Positions 21,996 through 32,879 of a stretch of 64,000 nt of DNA are shown here, piece after piece (within the stretch, counting starts at the first letter, position 1; every line of letters begins with the position of its first letter). A program made the position numbers and the translations under genes. Source of the DNA: Stenopsyche tienmushanensis (Eukaryota > Arthropoda > Insecta > Trichoptera > Stenopsychidae). The notes beneath the pieces were generated by a model. It ran no database searches. It worked only from the letters and a program-made list of their open reading frames with translations, and was not told where the DNA came from. Where the stretch lies: contig WACJ01000377.1 in the NCBI GenBank assembly GCA_008973525.1, forward strand, positions 186,001 to 250,000, written 5' to 3'.

Positions 21996-24144
21996 CGATT
22001 ACGAAGCGATAACGAAGAAAAAAAATATTAGACAACATAGTATATGTTATAAAAAGAACAGAGTCAATCAGTGTTGATTCATATAAAGTAGAATGGTCAA
22101 GTAAAATATGAAAATCCTCTATCTCAGGAAAAATCTCCTATGGAAATCGCCTGAATCCACACATATATATGGCACCGTAATAAGAAGAGAATATATATAT
22201 AATACATTTTCAAGATACTATTATTTGAATTGTAGTCATAAATTATATTGAATATTGAATTAATTAAATTTTAAACCTTTTTTTTGGAAATGCAAATTTT
22301 ATTATGGTTAATCTTAATATTAATTTAGGTTTCAATATAACGTCAATTACGCAATCTACTGGGATGAATGTGCTTAAATATTTAAAAAAAATCTTGTTCA
22401 TATACAACAATTTTATAAAGTAAATCTTCTATATGGATTAAAATTAAGCGATTTAAAAAAAAATGGCATCTACATACTATAAATTAATTCATAAACATAT
22501 AAAAAGGATATTAGCATAAAAAGGTCTTTCAAGAGCTTAGATAAGAGCAGAATCCATTTAAATATACGAATAACTCAAAGTATTTTTATAATATCATATG
22601 AATAATAATTTATTTTATGGTTAACATGAACTGCTTTTTTGAAACTACGACACATTTTTCCATAGCAAAAATTAATCGATTTTGTATGTTAAACTTCAAT
22701 CGATTCTTGATTTAGTTCATTTTCAGTTTAGTTTTATTTTTATAAATAATCTCGCCCAAGACGAGCTTAGTCTCTCACATTATTTTCTTGTTTATTATAA
22801 AGTCACTTTTCTTATGCAACATTGCAGTTTTGATGAATATGATCAATTTATACCGGATTTGTAATGCAAATAGACAAATGATATAGCCTTCAATACATCT
22901 TTGATTACCTTAATTAATTCATTTAGTGCGTCTTTAGGATTGACGCTGACAGTGTTAACATTTTTCAGCACGTGATATAACAATTTATGTGACTTTACAA
23001 AGACGAAGTAAAATTTTAGCAAGGTGAAAATTTATGGATAAATGGTTAGGTTTTACCATTTTTGACATTTTTGTCATTGAATTTATTTAGTTTATTTGTC
23101 TAAAAACTGAATAGATAAGTAGTTCAAAACGTCTAGCTCCTGTGGAGAAATCACGTTCTTACGAGATGTTCCTGGTGTCTCGTGATGGGACAATGGAAGA
23201 TTTTCTTCAGGAATATGTCAACTTCGTCCGTGATTTATCGTCAGATCGTTCCAATTGAATTTCAATTCCAATTCGACACGTGAAAAGAAGCAATTGCATC
23301 GTCGGTGCTTCAATTATTGTGTTTCAATATTCTTCGATGACGTCAATGTTTTGACACCGATGGCGTAGCACTTGACTCCAAACGAGTCACGTTGTATTGT
23401 AGCACATTTTGGCTCTAATTATCACAGTGTTATGGAACGTCTTCTGTTTGCATAATGAAGTACGTTTTGCCAGTACGAATGCACCATTGTTGATATTCTG
23501 AGATCATATGACCCCGATTTGTTCCAAAATACCTCAGCGACGGCTCTTCTCTTTAGAATGTATACAAAAAACACGCTTGACATTGACCTTAAAGAACGGC
23601 ATAATTAGCATAACAATCTGGAGATTTTCATTTCAATATACGAGAGCAAAACGGTCAAATGATTGATAGTTCTGAAAATTTGAATTGTAGTCACGAATTT
23701 TCGCATCCACCGCACTAAAAATATATAAATCGACTTGTTGAAAAAGTAATTAATGAGGTCATTAATAAAGTTATGCCTGGTTAATAATTGATAGGTTCTG
23801 CAAATATAATTAAATATTGAAGTTCGGTTCAAGAAGCGAAGGGAAGAAATTCCCCGAGTGAAGTCTAGCGCGGAATACCCAGACTGTAAAGTGTTAATGT
23901 TTTGTAAATATTAACCTTTTGAGGAATTAACAAATTTAAAATCGATGAAGTCGTCGATGCCATAATCGCTTTACACTGATTACTTTCTGTCAACTCTTAT
24001 CAGCGTAAAACAATCTTCAATTCGAGGCAGAGTCGATTGTATATAAGCACTGCTGATAGCATACAAGACTACATCTCTTTTTTTACATAAAAAATATACA
24101 AGAATTCGATTCATTCATTCAACAAACAGCGACGAATATGAAAC
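21996..24144. other. A+T-rich DNA with island at 23.1-23.6 kb
   Basis: From 23101 to 23600 base composition is more even, with a TGACGTCA-type site (GATGACGTCAATG near 23336) and no repeats: a candidate regulatory stretch by composition only. The remainder is A+T-rich without recognisable features; the 75-codon minus frame at 23605-23832 has no motif. Confidence 0.4.
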
Positions 24145-24384
24145 AATTAAATAAATAAACACTGTCGATAGCACACAATATTCGGTAATTTATTTGCGTA
24201 AACAAATAACAAACTTGAAATCGAAATCATTATTAGTCGATAAATTTGGGCTAACGATCTATACAATCGTGCGGTGTATGCGGGGAAGCTCTCCGTCTCT
24301 GTCTCCCGAACTGCGCTACGTTCTCTCTCTATCTCTGTCTGTCTCTGAGCTCAATGTACAAGAGTGCTTTTTTTGAATAGTGGA
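24145..24384 (+). repeat. Dispersed repeat B, copy 1 (LTR-like)
   Basis: ATAAATAAACACTGTCGATA-GCA (24151-24173) and CTCCGTCTCTGTCTCC through GAGCTCAATGTACAAGAGTG (24290-24366) both recur, in order, at 49532-49671. Here they are separated by about 115 extra bases absent from the other copy. AATAAA followed by a pyrimidine-rich block is reminiscent of the polyadenylation region of an LTR, but no termini were defined. Confidence 0.5.
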
Positions 24385-24999
24385 GGGGGGTCCCAGGCCC
24401 TGGGATAGTACTCTTTTAGAGCTTAATCTTCCTTTTCGCCAATAATGATTTCTTTCTTAAAATATTTTTCAGACCATATCACCGATTATTATTTTGAATC
24501 CTGAAGTTTATTTCGTTATTCATTAATTTCTTCTTCGTGAGGATAGCTTCAAGATATTATAAATCTTGGACTCTTGCAATATTGACCATTTTAAAGCATG
24601 CCAGGCACTCGCTTTAAAAAAATATAAAATACATTAATTTATTTATTTTTTAACATAAACACACAAGTATAAACAATGTGATGGAGATCAAACAGAATTT
24701 AAAAGTGAGTCGAGTTTAAATGATGACATTTGTGTCTTACTACCTCCCGGCATAGTTCACCGAAGAGCGAACGCTTGAAAAATTCAAAATCTACGTATCA
24801 ACAAATTTAGAAGACCCGCCATATTAATACATACGATTGTTCATTTCGTAAATGCTTATTAGACTGACTTTTTTGGCTCTGAAAAAGTAAATAATGATAC
24901 AATCGATAAAGATATAAGTATAAGTGATATTGATTGATCAAATAAAATTTACTTATACAGTAATGTGGTACAATCTGGATAATATTCAGATAGGTCGGG
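24385..24999. other. A+T-rich DNA, nothing recognised
   Basis: Only a short palindrome, TCCCAGGCCCTGGGA at about 24389, stands out. Confidence 0.5.
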
Positions 25000-25035
25000 T
25001 ATAAAAGAGGTGCGGAGAGACACAGTAAATCAGTT
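25000..25035 (+). promoter_or_regulatory. Candidate core promoter: TATA box and initiator
   Basis: TATAAAAG at 25000-25007 is followed by TCAGTT at 25030-25035, the arthropod initiator, with its A (25032) 32 bases from the first T of the TATA box, the optimal spacing. A donor-like CA|GTAAGT sits at 25051-25052 and a 60-codon frame opens at 25192. The combination is seen in insect genes and also in LTRs; which applies here is unknown. Confidence 0.45.
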
Positions 25036-25191
25036 TTAATTTTATATTTCAGTAAGTCTAGCTTAAATTTCAGTCACCATTTAGTCAGAGGCAGTTTAGT
25101 CTTGATCGCTTGATCGGAATGTTAGATCTTTCCGCGGTCAACTTCTTCGATTTCGTAACTGTGAAATTTATCTTGGTGTAATTATGAAGAC

Positions 25192-25374
25192 ATGGAGCCA
25201 ACAGTCGAATTTTCATTGTCCCTGTCTCTCTCATATGTGGACCTCTGCTACGAACCGATAGTAAACGGACTCAGGGACACTTTCAAGATCTCTTTAATAT
25301 TTGGCGTTTCTATTTATTTATTGAAAAAATACGTCAATAAAAAAAATTGCTTTGATAAATATGCTAATTATTAA
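25192..25374 (+). CDS. Small open frame downstream of TATA/Inr, unknown
   Basis: Sixty codons from ATG, starting MEPTVEFSLSLSLSYVDLCY, with a hydrophobic run (ISLIFGVSIYLL, about residues 34-45) followed by KKYVNKK, so it could be a small membrane protein. An AATAAA lies inside the frame at about 25337, which argues against a simple unspliced gene, as does an earlier out-of-frame ATG at 25183. There is no recognised family. It is included because it lies 160 bases from the candidate promoter. Confidence 0.2.
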   Translation: MEPTVEFSLSLSLSYVDLCYEPIVNGLRDTFKISLIFGVSIYLLKKYVNKKNCFDKYANY

Positions 25375-25710
25375 TTGTATAAAATTATTTTAATATTATG
25401 TACTTGGATCAGCTTCGAGTTCTAGATTTTAAGAAAGCTTTTAATTGAATGATTCAATATTTTTTATAACAATTGATCTATATCAAATTTTTAATGTATT
25501 TTTTATTTATTGATCAAAGCTTTTTTCGATCGTTTATCAATTAAAATGATCATAAAACATGTATTAGTTTTAATGCTCAAATTAAATACGAATATCAATA
25601 AAAAGTCCATTTAAAATATAGCAAAATTACTTTGAGCAAAATGTAAAGTTATTAAAAGTTTGAGCAGCACTGCAATAGATTATCAATCCATTATGGACAT
25701 GGGTAAGTGA
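25375..25710. other. A+T-rich DNA with a good donor-like site
   Basis: ACATGG|GTAAGTGAG at 25699-25709 is a strong 5' splice-site match, but no matching exon with a clear acceptor was found upstream. Confidence 0.4.
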
Positions 25711-25890
25711 GTTTGTAGTGCAATCCAAATACACCATGAGGAATTTGACTATGATGGTCGATATGAGATGCTGAACTCATCGGATTTCGTTGAGTGTCTG
25801 CAGATGAAGGAGTTTGGTGAATTTGCACTGGTTTCATGGAACACCAAGTTCACAGTGGCAGATGGAAGTTGTTCATGCATTTTGAACTAA
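25711..25890 (+). CDS. Open frame of coding-like composition, unknown
   Basis: Stop-to-stop frame of 59 codons without an ATG at its start. It contains HHEEFDYDGRYEMLNSSDF and FGEFALVSWNTKFTVADG and ends at TAA 25888-25890. The charged, aromatic-rich composition is unusual for A+T-rich junk, and the order G-(K/R)-Y-E, SS-x-F, then F-A-L faintly recalls the N-terminus of fatty-acid-binding proteins. The similarity is too weak to name it. It may be an exon, a pseudogene fragment or chance. Confidence 0.2.
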   Translation, partial: VCSAIQIHHEEFDYDGRYEMLNSSDFVECLQMKEFGEFALVSWNTKFTVADGSCSCILN

Positions 25891-27435
25891 AATTTTATAA
25901 TGGTACACGATTTTGATGAAACTCGCATTAAATGGAAAAATATTTTTATGCAACCGCAATCTCGTTTTAAATGACCGGCAATAATATTCACATGGATAAT
26001 TTCTAGAAAATTATACTCGAATCTAGAGAATTCGGCTAAAATGTACCTGCACTTAACATTTGTTGGTAGATTTATACGAAAAGATAAGCTTTCATCTAGG
26101 GTGCCAGGTAATCATGAAAGGATGCTTTTGATACACATGAAAAGATAGCTGTTATAATCGCATTCAACGGAAACTGTAAACATTAGCTTGGTGCTTTGTG
26201 ATTCACAATGAAGTATTTTGAACCCTTAAAATGTAATATATACATATACAGGCATTTTCTTTGGTATATAAAGTGTGTAATTTTAATTATACATAATGAC
26301 AGTTTAGATATTTGTATTTAAGGAATCTGTAAATATATATTACGTTATTATGCTATAGAATGCATGAATACGTTTATTTTAAATATTTGATGATATGGAT
26401 GATACCAAAAATGCATGTAAGGGCTGCGGCAGAGAAACTACTTTATTTTAAAAATGAATAACACAAACAATAGGAATAGGAGATATCAGTTTAATTCTTA
26501 AACCATGTTACAGAGACACATTTAAAGACAATTCCCTGCATTAATCGTGATTAAACTTACATAAAAAAGTAAGGTCTCTTTTTTTAAAGAAGTGCCACTC
26601 CAACCTTCATTCGACATTCGACATTTTAATAGAAATCTTTTTAGGTATTGCCTTTTAACATATGGTGGAGAGTTTGTAACTACGACATCCGCTCCAACAA
26701 TAGTCAACACTTATCATTTTTTTGGAAAAAAATCCTGTCCCAAAAAATTATAAAAGGAAAACATATTATTTTCGCTGTAGGTGGTGCTCAAAAAATAATA
26801 AACGTACCAACACTTAATGGAGATGCCAAATCTGCCTAAAAAAATTACTCCTCTATGTGGTAGAAATTGTTTTTCTTATTCTCATAAAGAATAATTTTTT
26901 TGTGATTTTTACTTTTGAAAATTGTAAATTTTTGTATTTTTTTTTGTAAACTTATAAAACTGTTTTTGAAAATGTTGAGAATAAATCCTTTCGACTCCGA
27001 TTACTCTTATACAATAACACGAGATAGAACGACCAACCTCTCATTGTGTGTATTAGCGATAGTTTAAATAGTTTTATTATAAAAAAATACAAAAGTGTAA
27101 AATACAATCCCTGAAACGTGTAAAGAACGCATTAAAAAACATATGAATCGATTTACTTGGTAATAAATAGTTCGATGGCTATAAAAGTACGGTCTTATCT
27201 CTGGAATGTTATCACCAAAAACGATTAGCGAAGTCAAGAGGCAAACACGAGACTGAATGACTGACCCTCATTGTGTGTTCTAGCGATGGTTTAAGTATTC
27301 TTAGATGTTTATGAATGTCGTCGGAAATCGGATTCACGAAACGAGTAGATGACGAAGGCATTGACGGTAATCGCGCGCGAAAGTGTTAACAGTGGATCAA
27401 ATCGCAGAAAGAATGAATTAATCTCATGGAACAGT
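25891..27435. other. A+T-rich DNA; short direct repeat at 27.03/27.26 kb
   Basis: CTCATTGTGTGTATTAGCGA at 27041 recurs as CTCATTGTGTGTTCTAGCGA at 27268, followed in both by TGGTTTAA-like sequence. The repeats are about 227 bp apart and may belong to the damaged left part of the mariner that follows. Overlapping frames at 26522-26839 carry no known motif. Confidence 0.4.
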
Positions 27436-27895
27436 TTGGTAACAGGTGACGAAAAATAGATTGTTTATTATAACATAACAACAAAAATACATTGGACAGA
27501 TAAAGATAAGGAACCAATTCCAACAGCAAAGTTGTGGGATATTTGTGGTGTGATTTATTATGAACTGTTAAAACCAAATCAAACTATTAATACAGATGTT
27601 TAGAGTGTCGTTTAAATTTAAAATTTATTAAAAAACGCCCAAAAAATGCCCCAATTGATTTTTTCTTATTTCGTGCCTTATATGTTTTTTAATTAGGGAA
27701 AAAATTAAATTCTAAACAAGGTGTAAAAAAGGACTTTCGAGTTTTTTTGACAAAAAGCCAGTATTTTTCTGTAAAATGGCGAGAAATTGTAGATAGTAGA
27801 GGAAAATATATCATTGATTAAAATATTAAATTGTGTTTTATTTGCACAATTTAAAAATTTCATAAATATGCGCACGTACTTTTGGACTGACCTGA
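27436..27895 (+). pseudogene. Second mariner: transposase remnant and right end
   Basis: LVTGDEK-stop-IVYYN (27436 on) holds the first catalytic aspartate (GDE). It is followed by a small deletion and GVIYYELLKPNQTINTD (to the TAG at 27601), a conserved block before the second aspartate. After a larger deletion, NAPIDFFLFRAL carries the third aspartate position (AP-x-D), and GVKKDF and REIVDSRGKYI match the C-terminus. The right terminus GTACTTTTGGACTGACCTGA ends at 27895, followed by TA; it fits mariner ends that read (T)CAGGTCAGTCCAAAAGT. The left terminus was not found. Clearly a different subfamily from the 8.3-kb element. Confidence 0.75.
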
Positions 27896-28363
27896 TAGTT
27901 TGGGTGTTCATCTTGTCAAATGGCGTGACCGATTTTAAAAATGTTAAGATACGAATTTAATTTTAATTTTCAGTAAAAAAAAATAAATAAGCGCTATAAT
28001 TACACGACATGATTCTCTATTATCTCTCAAGATCGGTCCATATCAAGATTTTGTACCGTAGTGCTTTATTTTAAAACTTGTTCCTCAACATTCACAAAAA
28101 AAAAAATTAACAATAACCAACGTAAAAGAACTCATCTTCGATTTTGTCAAGCAAAAAGTTATTTTATACGAAACCAGTTTTAAAGCCATATAACGTGTTT
28201 ATCCTTTGATGATTGTTTTAAAATTATTCATGAATGCAATATAAAAGCATCAATGCGTTTTTTGCATCTTATAAAACAGCATTGTTGGTTTTGTATTGTA
28301 TTTGATTTATGAAAACATAGTCAATATTATTCTTAGTGATTTAAAATAATTTATTTATTACAG
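27896..28363. other. A+T-rich DNA, nothing recognised
   Basis: Runs directly into a TTATTTATTACAG acceptor-like site at 28363. No repeat or frame. Confidence 0.5.
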
Positions 28364-28468
28364 CCATGCGATGGGATTTAATTGCATCGATTTACAATTA
28401 CAATCCAATGTATTGACCATCGAGTGTGAGATCCTTGATTCAATGGGCTGCAGCATCCGCCCGGAAAT
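28364..28468 (+). CDS. Candidate internal exon, unknown protein
   Basis: A 105-base segment bounded by TTTATTTATTACAG| and |GTAAGA. One base completes an upstream codon, 34 codons are open, and two bases are left over (symmetric phase). The product reads HAMGFNCIDLQLQSNVLTIE and then CEILDSMGCSIRPE, with three cysteines. The two leftover bases (AT) join with the first base (C) after the next strong acceptor at 29311 to keep the frame open to a stop. The preceding candidate exon at 476-579 also ends with two codon bases. I cannot assign a family; the cysteine spacing suggests an extracellular or disulphide-bonded fragment, which is inference. Confidence 0.35.
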
Positions 28469-28660
28469 GTAAGAATGTACTTCCATCTTATTTAATACGA
28501 ATTTATGTTTCTTGATTTAGTTCTCAGCATACATATATAAGATTTGCTGTGTACGATGCTTGAATCGATTCAACACAATATAATTTCTGTCGGATGGATC
28601 GCGCCTCTCCCATCGCGAGCAGCTCTTCGTATATAATTTATTACGGGATCAATTAACTTT

Positions 28661-29041
28661 TTACAACAATAGTTTTTTGCACGGAATCACTTGATGGTAT
28701 CTTCTATCCCATGGCAAAGTTTTATTGTTTTTTATGTCATAATGCCTTATAGAGCCTGCGGCAAACTCGTGCAAAGTGACATTCCCCACCTTGATGTTAC
28801 CTAATACTCGAACCGGTTTCACTCTGCTCGCTACAGGTTTCGAACCGTGATCGAACGTAATTATCCACGGTTTTCTCGCGATGTGCTGGTCATGATCTTG
28901 AACTAAATTATGACAGGTGATCAGGTTTTTTACGTGCCGAATGAAGATATTCGTCGTACATGTTCTGCGATCGGCACTGGTTACTCGTCGAGGTATTTCG
29001 TTACCGATCCGACTAATAATGTCATGGCTCCGGTCGTCGGA
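28661..29041 (-). CDS. 126-codon minus-strand frame in a G+C-rich patch, unknown
   Basis: Stop-to-stop open frame of 126 codons with no ATG near its start, ending TAA at 28661-28663. Near its middle it reads ARKPWIITFDHGSKPVASRV, then PVRVLGNIKVGNVTLHEFAA, and near the end LPWDRRYHQVIPCKK. The patch is richer in G+C than its surroundings and has defined edges at about 28.56 and 29.05 kb. The opposite strand in the aligned frame is also open except for three TAA codons, and its last part reads GDQVFYVPNEDIRRTCSAIG and then YFVTDPTNNV, so strand choice is uncertain. It sits inside the intron implied by the flanking plus-strand exons. It could be an old insertion, a pseudogene or a conserved element. 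Confidence 0.25.
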   Translation of the reverse strand, partial: SDDRSHDIISRIGNEIPRRVTSADRRTCTTNIFIRHVKNLITCHNLVQDHDQHIARKPWIITFDHGSKPVASRVKPVRVLGNIKVGNVTLHEFAAGSIRHYDIKNNKTLPWDRRYHQVIPCKKLLL

Positions 29042-29310
29042 TTAGGCCTATAAAATCATAAATATCTAAAAGGTGCTATCCAAAACGGCAATATTGATGC
29101 TTTGATGATGGCTGCTAATAAATCTACTTAATTTATAGCGTATTGGGTCATAAAATGGTTAAAATTTCACAATATCATCATTATCTTAACGATATACACG
29201 CGATAGGCATTGCTTATGTTAATACACACCTTTAATCTTCATATCATATAAATTTACTATCGAAAGTTTATAACAACCCTTTGATATTTTATTTTAATTT
29301 ATTATTTCAG

Positions 29311-29434
29311 CGTTGGTCACTGTACCGAACCTTCATTCATTAGACGCGAAAATCTAGACAGAAAGACATTTAGGAATTTGCACTCTGGGAGCCAGAATAA
29401 CCCAAATATTTTTTTCATAAAAATTCAACAATAG
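29311..29434 (+). CDS. Candidate terminal coding exon, unknown protein
   Basis: It follows a textbook acceptor (TTTTAATTTATTATTTCAG|). Joined to 28364-28468 the codon ATC spans the junction, and the product continues VGHCTEPSFIRRENLDRKTF, then RNLHSGSQNNPN, to TAG at 29432-29434. No donor-like GT occurs after the first 20 bases, which fits a last exon. The first part is rich in charged residues; the last dozen residues look like translated A+T-rich DNA. Confidence rests on site quality, phase match and the polyadenylation signals downstream, not on homology. Confidence 0.3.
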
Positions 29435-29467
29435 TTTGAGTATTAATTTGGAAATATCAAGACAGAT

Positions 29468-29473
29468 AATAAA
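29468..29473 (+). terminator. Polyadenylation signal AATAAA
   Basis: AATAAA lies 33 bases after the stop codon of the candidate terminal exon, with T/G-containing sequence after it. More AATAAA motifs follow at about 29546 and 29563. Such motifs are common in A+T-rich DNA, so the position is supportive only. Confidence 0.3.
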
Positions 29474-29474
29474 T

Positions 29475-30163
29475 TTTCGTTGTGATTTATTGCTGTAAAA
29501 ATTGCTTCGAATGCAAAAGATTTACAATAGTTTATCACAATAATAAATAATCCAATCCCAAATAAATTTCTTAATCATTTTATTTTAATGAAATAGGCAA
29601 AATAAACTGTCTAAATTTAAAAAAAAAACGGGGTGGAAAGAGAATATCAACCTACTCAATTGATTTATATATATTTTTTTAATTTTCAAAAAATGATAAC
29701 TTGTATGTTTGAAATGTATTTTTGTATGATTTGTTTTGACTTGTTCTTTTGTTTAGAAAGTCAAAGTGTTGAAACGCCCAGATATGTGCGGACCGTATTT
29801 ATAGGGTTAATGAAACTATTCTAATAACTAGGGTGACGCCTCTAAGGCGATCGCACGCTCCTCCCTCATCTACTATACGATCGTTACAAAATCTACATGA
29901 TAAAAAATGTTAAGTTTTGATATTTTAAATGAGTTTAATTCCATTTTTTTAAATACAATTGTTGCATCATGGCGTGCGTTTCGAAAAAGGAAATTTCTTT
30001 GCCGCAACCTGTATTTGTATAAATACATCACCAGCAAATGATCATTTAAATGTTGTTTCAATACTTATTAAATATATATTAGCAAAATCCCTCCCGTGTA
30101 ATTTAAAAGACATATATAAGCATTTTTTTACTCAATTTTAATAAGTCGGATATAAGTTCACAA
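29475..30163. other. A+T-rich DNA, nothing recognised
   Basis: A short G+C-richer stretch (TGACGCCTCTAAGGCGATCG near 29834) has no assignment. Overlapping 60-codon frames look incidental. Confidence 0.5.
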
Positions 30164-30552
30164 TCTTATAAATAAAAATGAATCTTTGTTTGTTCGTATG
30201 TAATGCGCTACCATACCGTTCATCAGATTGCGATAAAACTTTGCCAACTTATTGTTTGCACTTTTTCAAATAACATAGGTATAATACAATTAACTTACAG
30301 TAGATCTTTTATATAAAAATTAATGTTTGTATATTTGTTTATATGTATAATAAAATCAACAAAATAAAATAAATATCATTTATACTTTTCCTTTATATAT
30401 CAATCAATTTCAATAAATCTATCTTTTATCGGAACGAAAATAAATTTCATTATTTCTATCATTCCTAATTAAACAAGATAACTCTTTCAAATTTCGAACG
30501 ATATTTTTAGAATTATTATTTCTGTGGTAGCAACACGCCGGGTACCAGCTAG
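30164..30552 (+). mobile_element. Non-autonomous Helitron
   Basis: It starts TCTTATAAATAAAAATG after an A and ends CGCCGGGTACCAGCTAG before a T, the Helitron pattern (TC...CTAG, insertion between A and T). A GTTTGTTCGTATGTAATGCG block follows the start. A second start-like motif, TCTTTTATATAAAAATTAAT and GTTTGTATATTTG, lies at about 30305, so the unit looks like two 5' ends in tandem on one 3' end. The hairpin usually found before CTAG is weak here. No Rep/helicase coding sequence. Partial copies at 45255-45602 share both start motifs. Confidence 0.7.
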
Positions 30553-32879
30553 TAATATATAATTATTGAGGCTCAACTTGGGCGTATATAAATAATATTT
30601 AATCGAATTACAAAGAGCAAAGATCAGGTCGTTGACATATTAAATAACACAAAGAACGAAACAATCTATTGTATATATTTGAAGTTCAAAGCAATTCAAT
30701 TCATTGCTTATATTGGTTAGCTCGTCTCAAGAACTTAAAATTAGATGTTGTTTAACAACATCTGTGTATTATCATGTATTATCATGAAATATTAACATTT
30801 AATTAATAAAAAATATCATAAAATTGCTTCGATTTTGAACAAATCCGTTCAAAGTCATTTTAAAACGCGATTATGTCCACACCATTACGTGTAATCGAAA
30901 TTAATGCTTTTTGAACTTCCGATATTTAACTATAAATTATTTTTAACCTGTTGCAGTACCATAAGTAGAATTTATTACGCCACCATGTGATTTATTACTA
31001 CCGGAGATACGATTTAAAAAACTGTGCACATAAAATCACTACACCTTTCTAATTTCCACAATATGGCAATGGATAGATTAAGCTTTTTATGGCGCCGTTG
31101 AGCAAATCATGGATTGAATTAATAATATGTCATGTATGAATGTCGCGTCTGCTTAATAGCAAACACATAAAGGTCATAAAGTCGTACAACGTATCGCAAA
31201 AAATTGGAAAAGCAATAAAAAGCTCATTTTTAGCTTTCACTCATTATTTTGGCTAGACGACTATACAAAATTGATATGAAGCATTTAAAGAGATATAAAC
31301 ATAAAAGAAGTGTCATAATCAGCAATATTAATATATATTTATTGCTTACAATATTATATCTTCGACTTGTACCCTGTTTGTACAAGTTTGAATTTGTGGA
31401 GACAAATGAAGGCTTATAATCATGTTTGTATAATAATTAATTGTACTGCCACATTTACACCACATTAGGCCTATAAACATCTGTTAACAACCATGCTTGT
31501 AGCATCATCTTATTACACTCAAATACCAATTAAATGATCTAAACGACTGCGTGCTAAATCCTATTGTTTCCTTTAATCGAATAATTTAGCATCGGCTCAA
31601 ATTCGCTCTTGCTAAACCTAATCAATTCCAGCACGCAAATTTTTATTTAATACATCAATATGGTTTAAGCTCACCACCGACATCTTCATAAATATTAGTA
31701 ATTTATATAAAATAATGATTATTTCACGTTTATTCCGTATATTTAATTGTTCATCGACCTTTACCGGTTGCTCTTCAGCTTTTAAGCATACGATGCAAAT
31801 TAACAAGATTTCGTGCATTGGATGAGTATAATGATAAGATGAGCCTTTGGATGAAAATTTGCATCAAAATTATATTCAGTTACAAGTATAAAATCCTTGG
31901 AAACGTTAATGGATAGATTCTGCCAGAGAAATATCTCAATTTCTACAGAAAATGAATGTTGATCAATTGGAATAAAATTAAAAAAATTCTATTGTACCAA
32001 CATGATTTATCGCAGCTAAATTTGCATTTTAATATATAATATATTAATATCAAAAATATTTTGAATAATGAATGATATTCACAAGCGCTTGCATTTATTG
32101 CCATAAAGTGACAGTAATTATAATTCAGATATGTCGACATGGTAAGCATTAATATTATGAAAAATGAATTGTATTGGAATATTTTCACTGATTCTTCAGA
32201 TGAAATCTGGAACTAGTTTTAGATTATACTAGTGAATATCCGGCATGCGTTACAATACCACACGTGCTTAGTAATTATTTGAAAAGAAACGCAGTACGTG
32301 GTTTTTTGCTTTTAAGCTTCATTTCACCGGAGCAATTTGCGCCAACATCCACTAAATGTTTCTCATAACAAATTGCGTACACAAAAAATACTTGTATTTT
32401 ATAACGTTCACAAAGATGCATATAGAAAATTCCCAAAGTTTCAATACAATCGGATGAATGGTATGGCAGTGCATAATATATGAACAAACAAACATTGATT
32501 TTTGCGCTTGAATTTCGTGACTTTTTTATGCAATTTCATGAATTTTGAATGTTATTAATACTTAATATCGCTTTTAATAATATATTCATTTAATAAATTA
32601 TCACTTTTCGGCACAAACATTTTCATCCAAAATATGAATTTTAATGACCTTTGGAAAGCTGAGATTTTTTTTGCTGAATAATCAACAGTTAAATTTTATC
32701 TAAAACAATGCAATTTTATTGACCTCTATTTATACTAATTTTTCATATCCTGTATTCAATGATGAAGCATGAAGGTTAATTGACGATTTCTCTTGCAATT
32801 GAAGGTTTTGTAGGGTAGTATTTGAAGCGACCGAGTCAAAAGCGTTTACACACACATACAAACGCAGAATGTTAAAGTG
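30553..32879. other. A+T-rich DNA, no supported gene
   Basis: Minus-strand frames at 31618-31818, 31943-32188 and 32275-32487 (66-81 codons) have no domain that I can recognise. No repeats seen. Confidence 0.5.

Noticed and set aside
28840..28870. B-box-like GGTTCGAAACC on the minus strand
   Set aside because: Flanks cannot form a 5-bp T stem and there is no A box at suitable distance.
31618..31818. Minus frame with CIVCLKAEEQPVKVDE, like a ZAD zinc finger start
   Set aside because: The second cysteine pair of the domain is absent and the rest is low-complexity.
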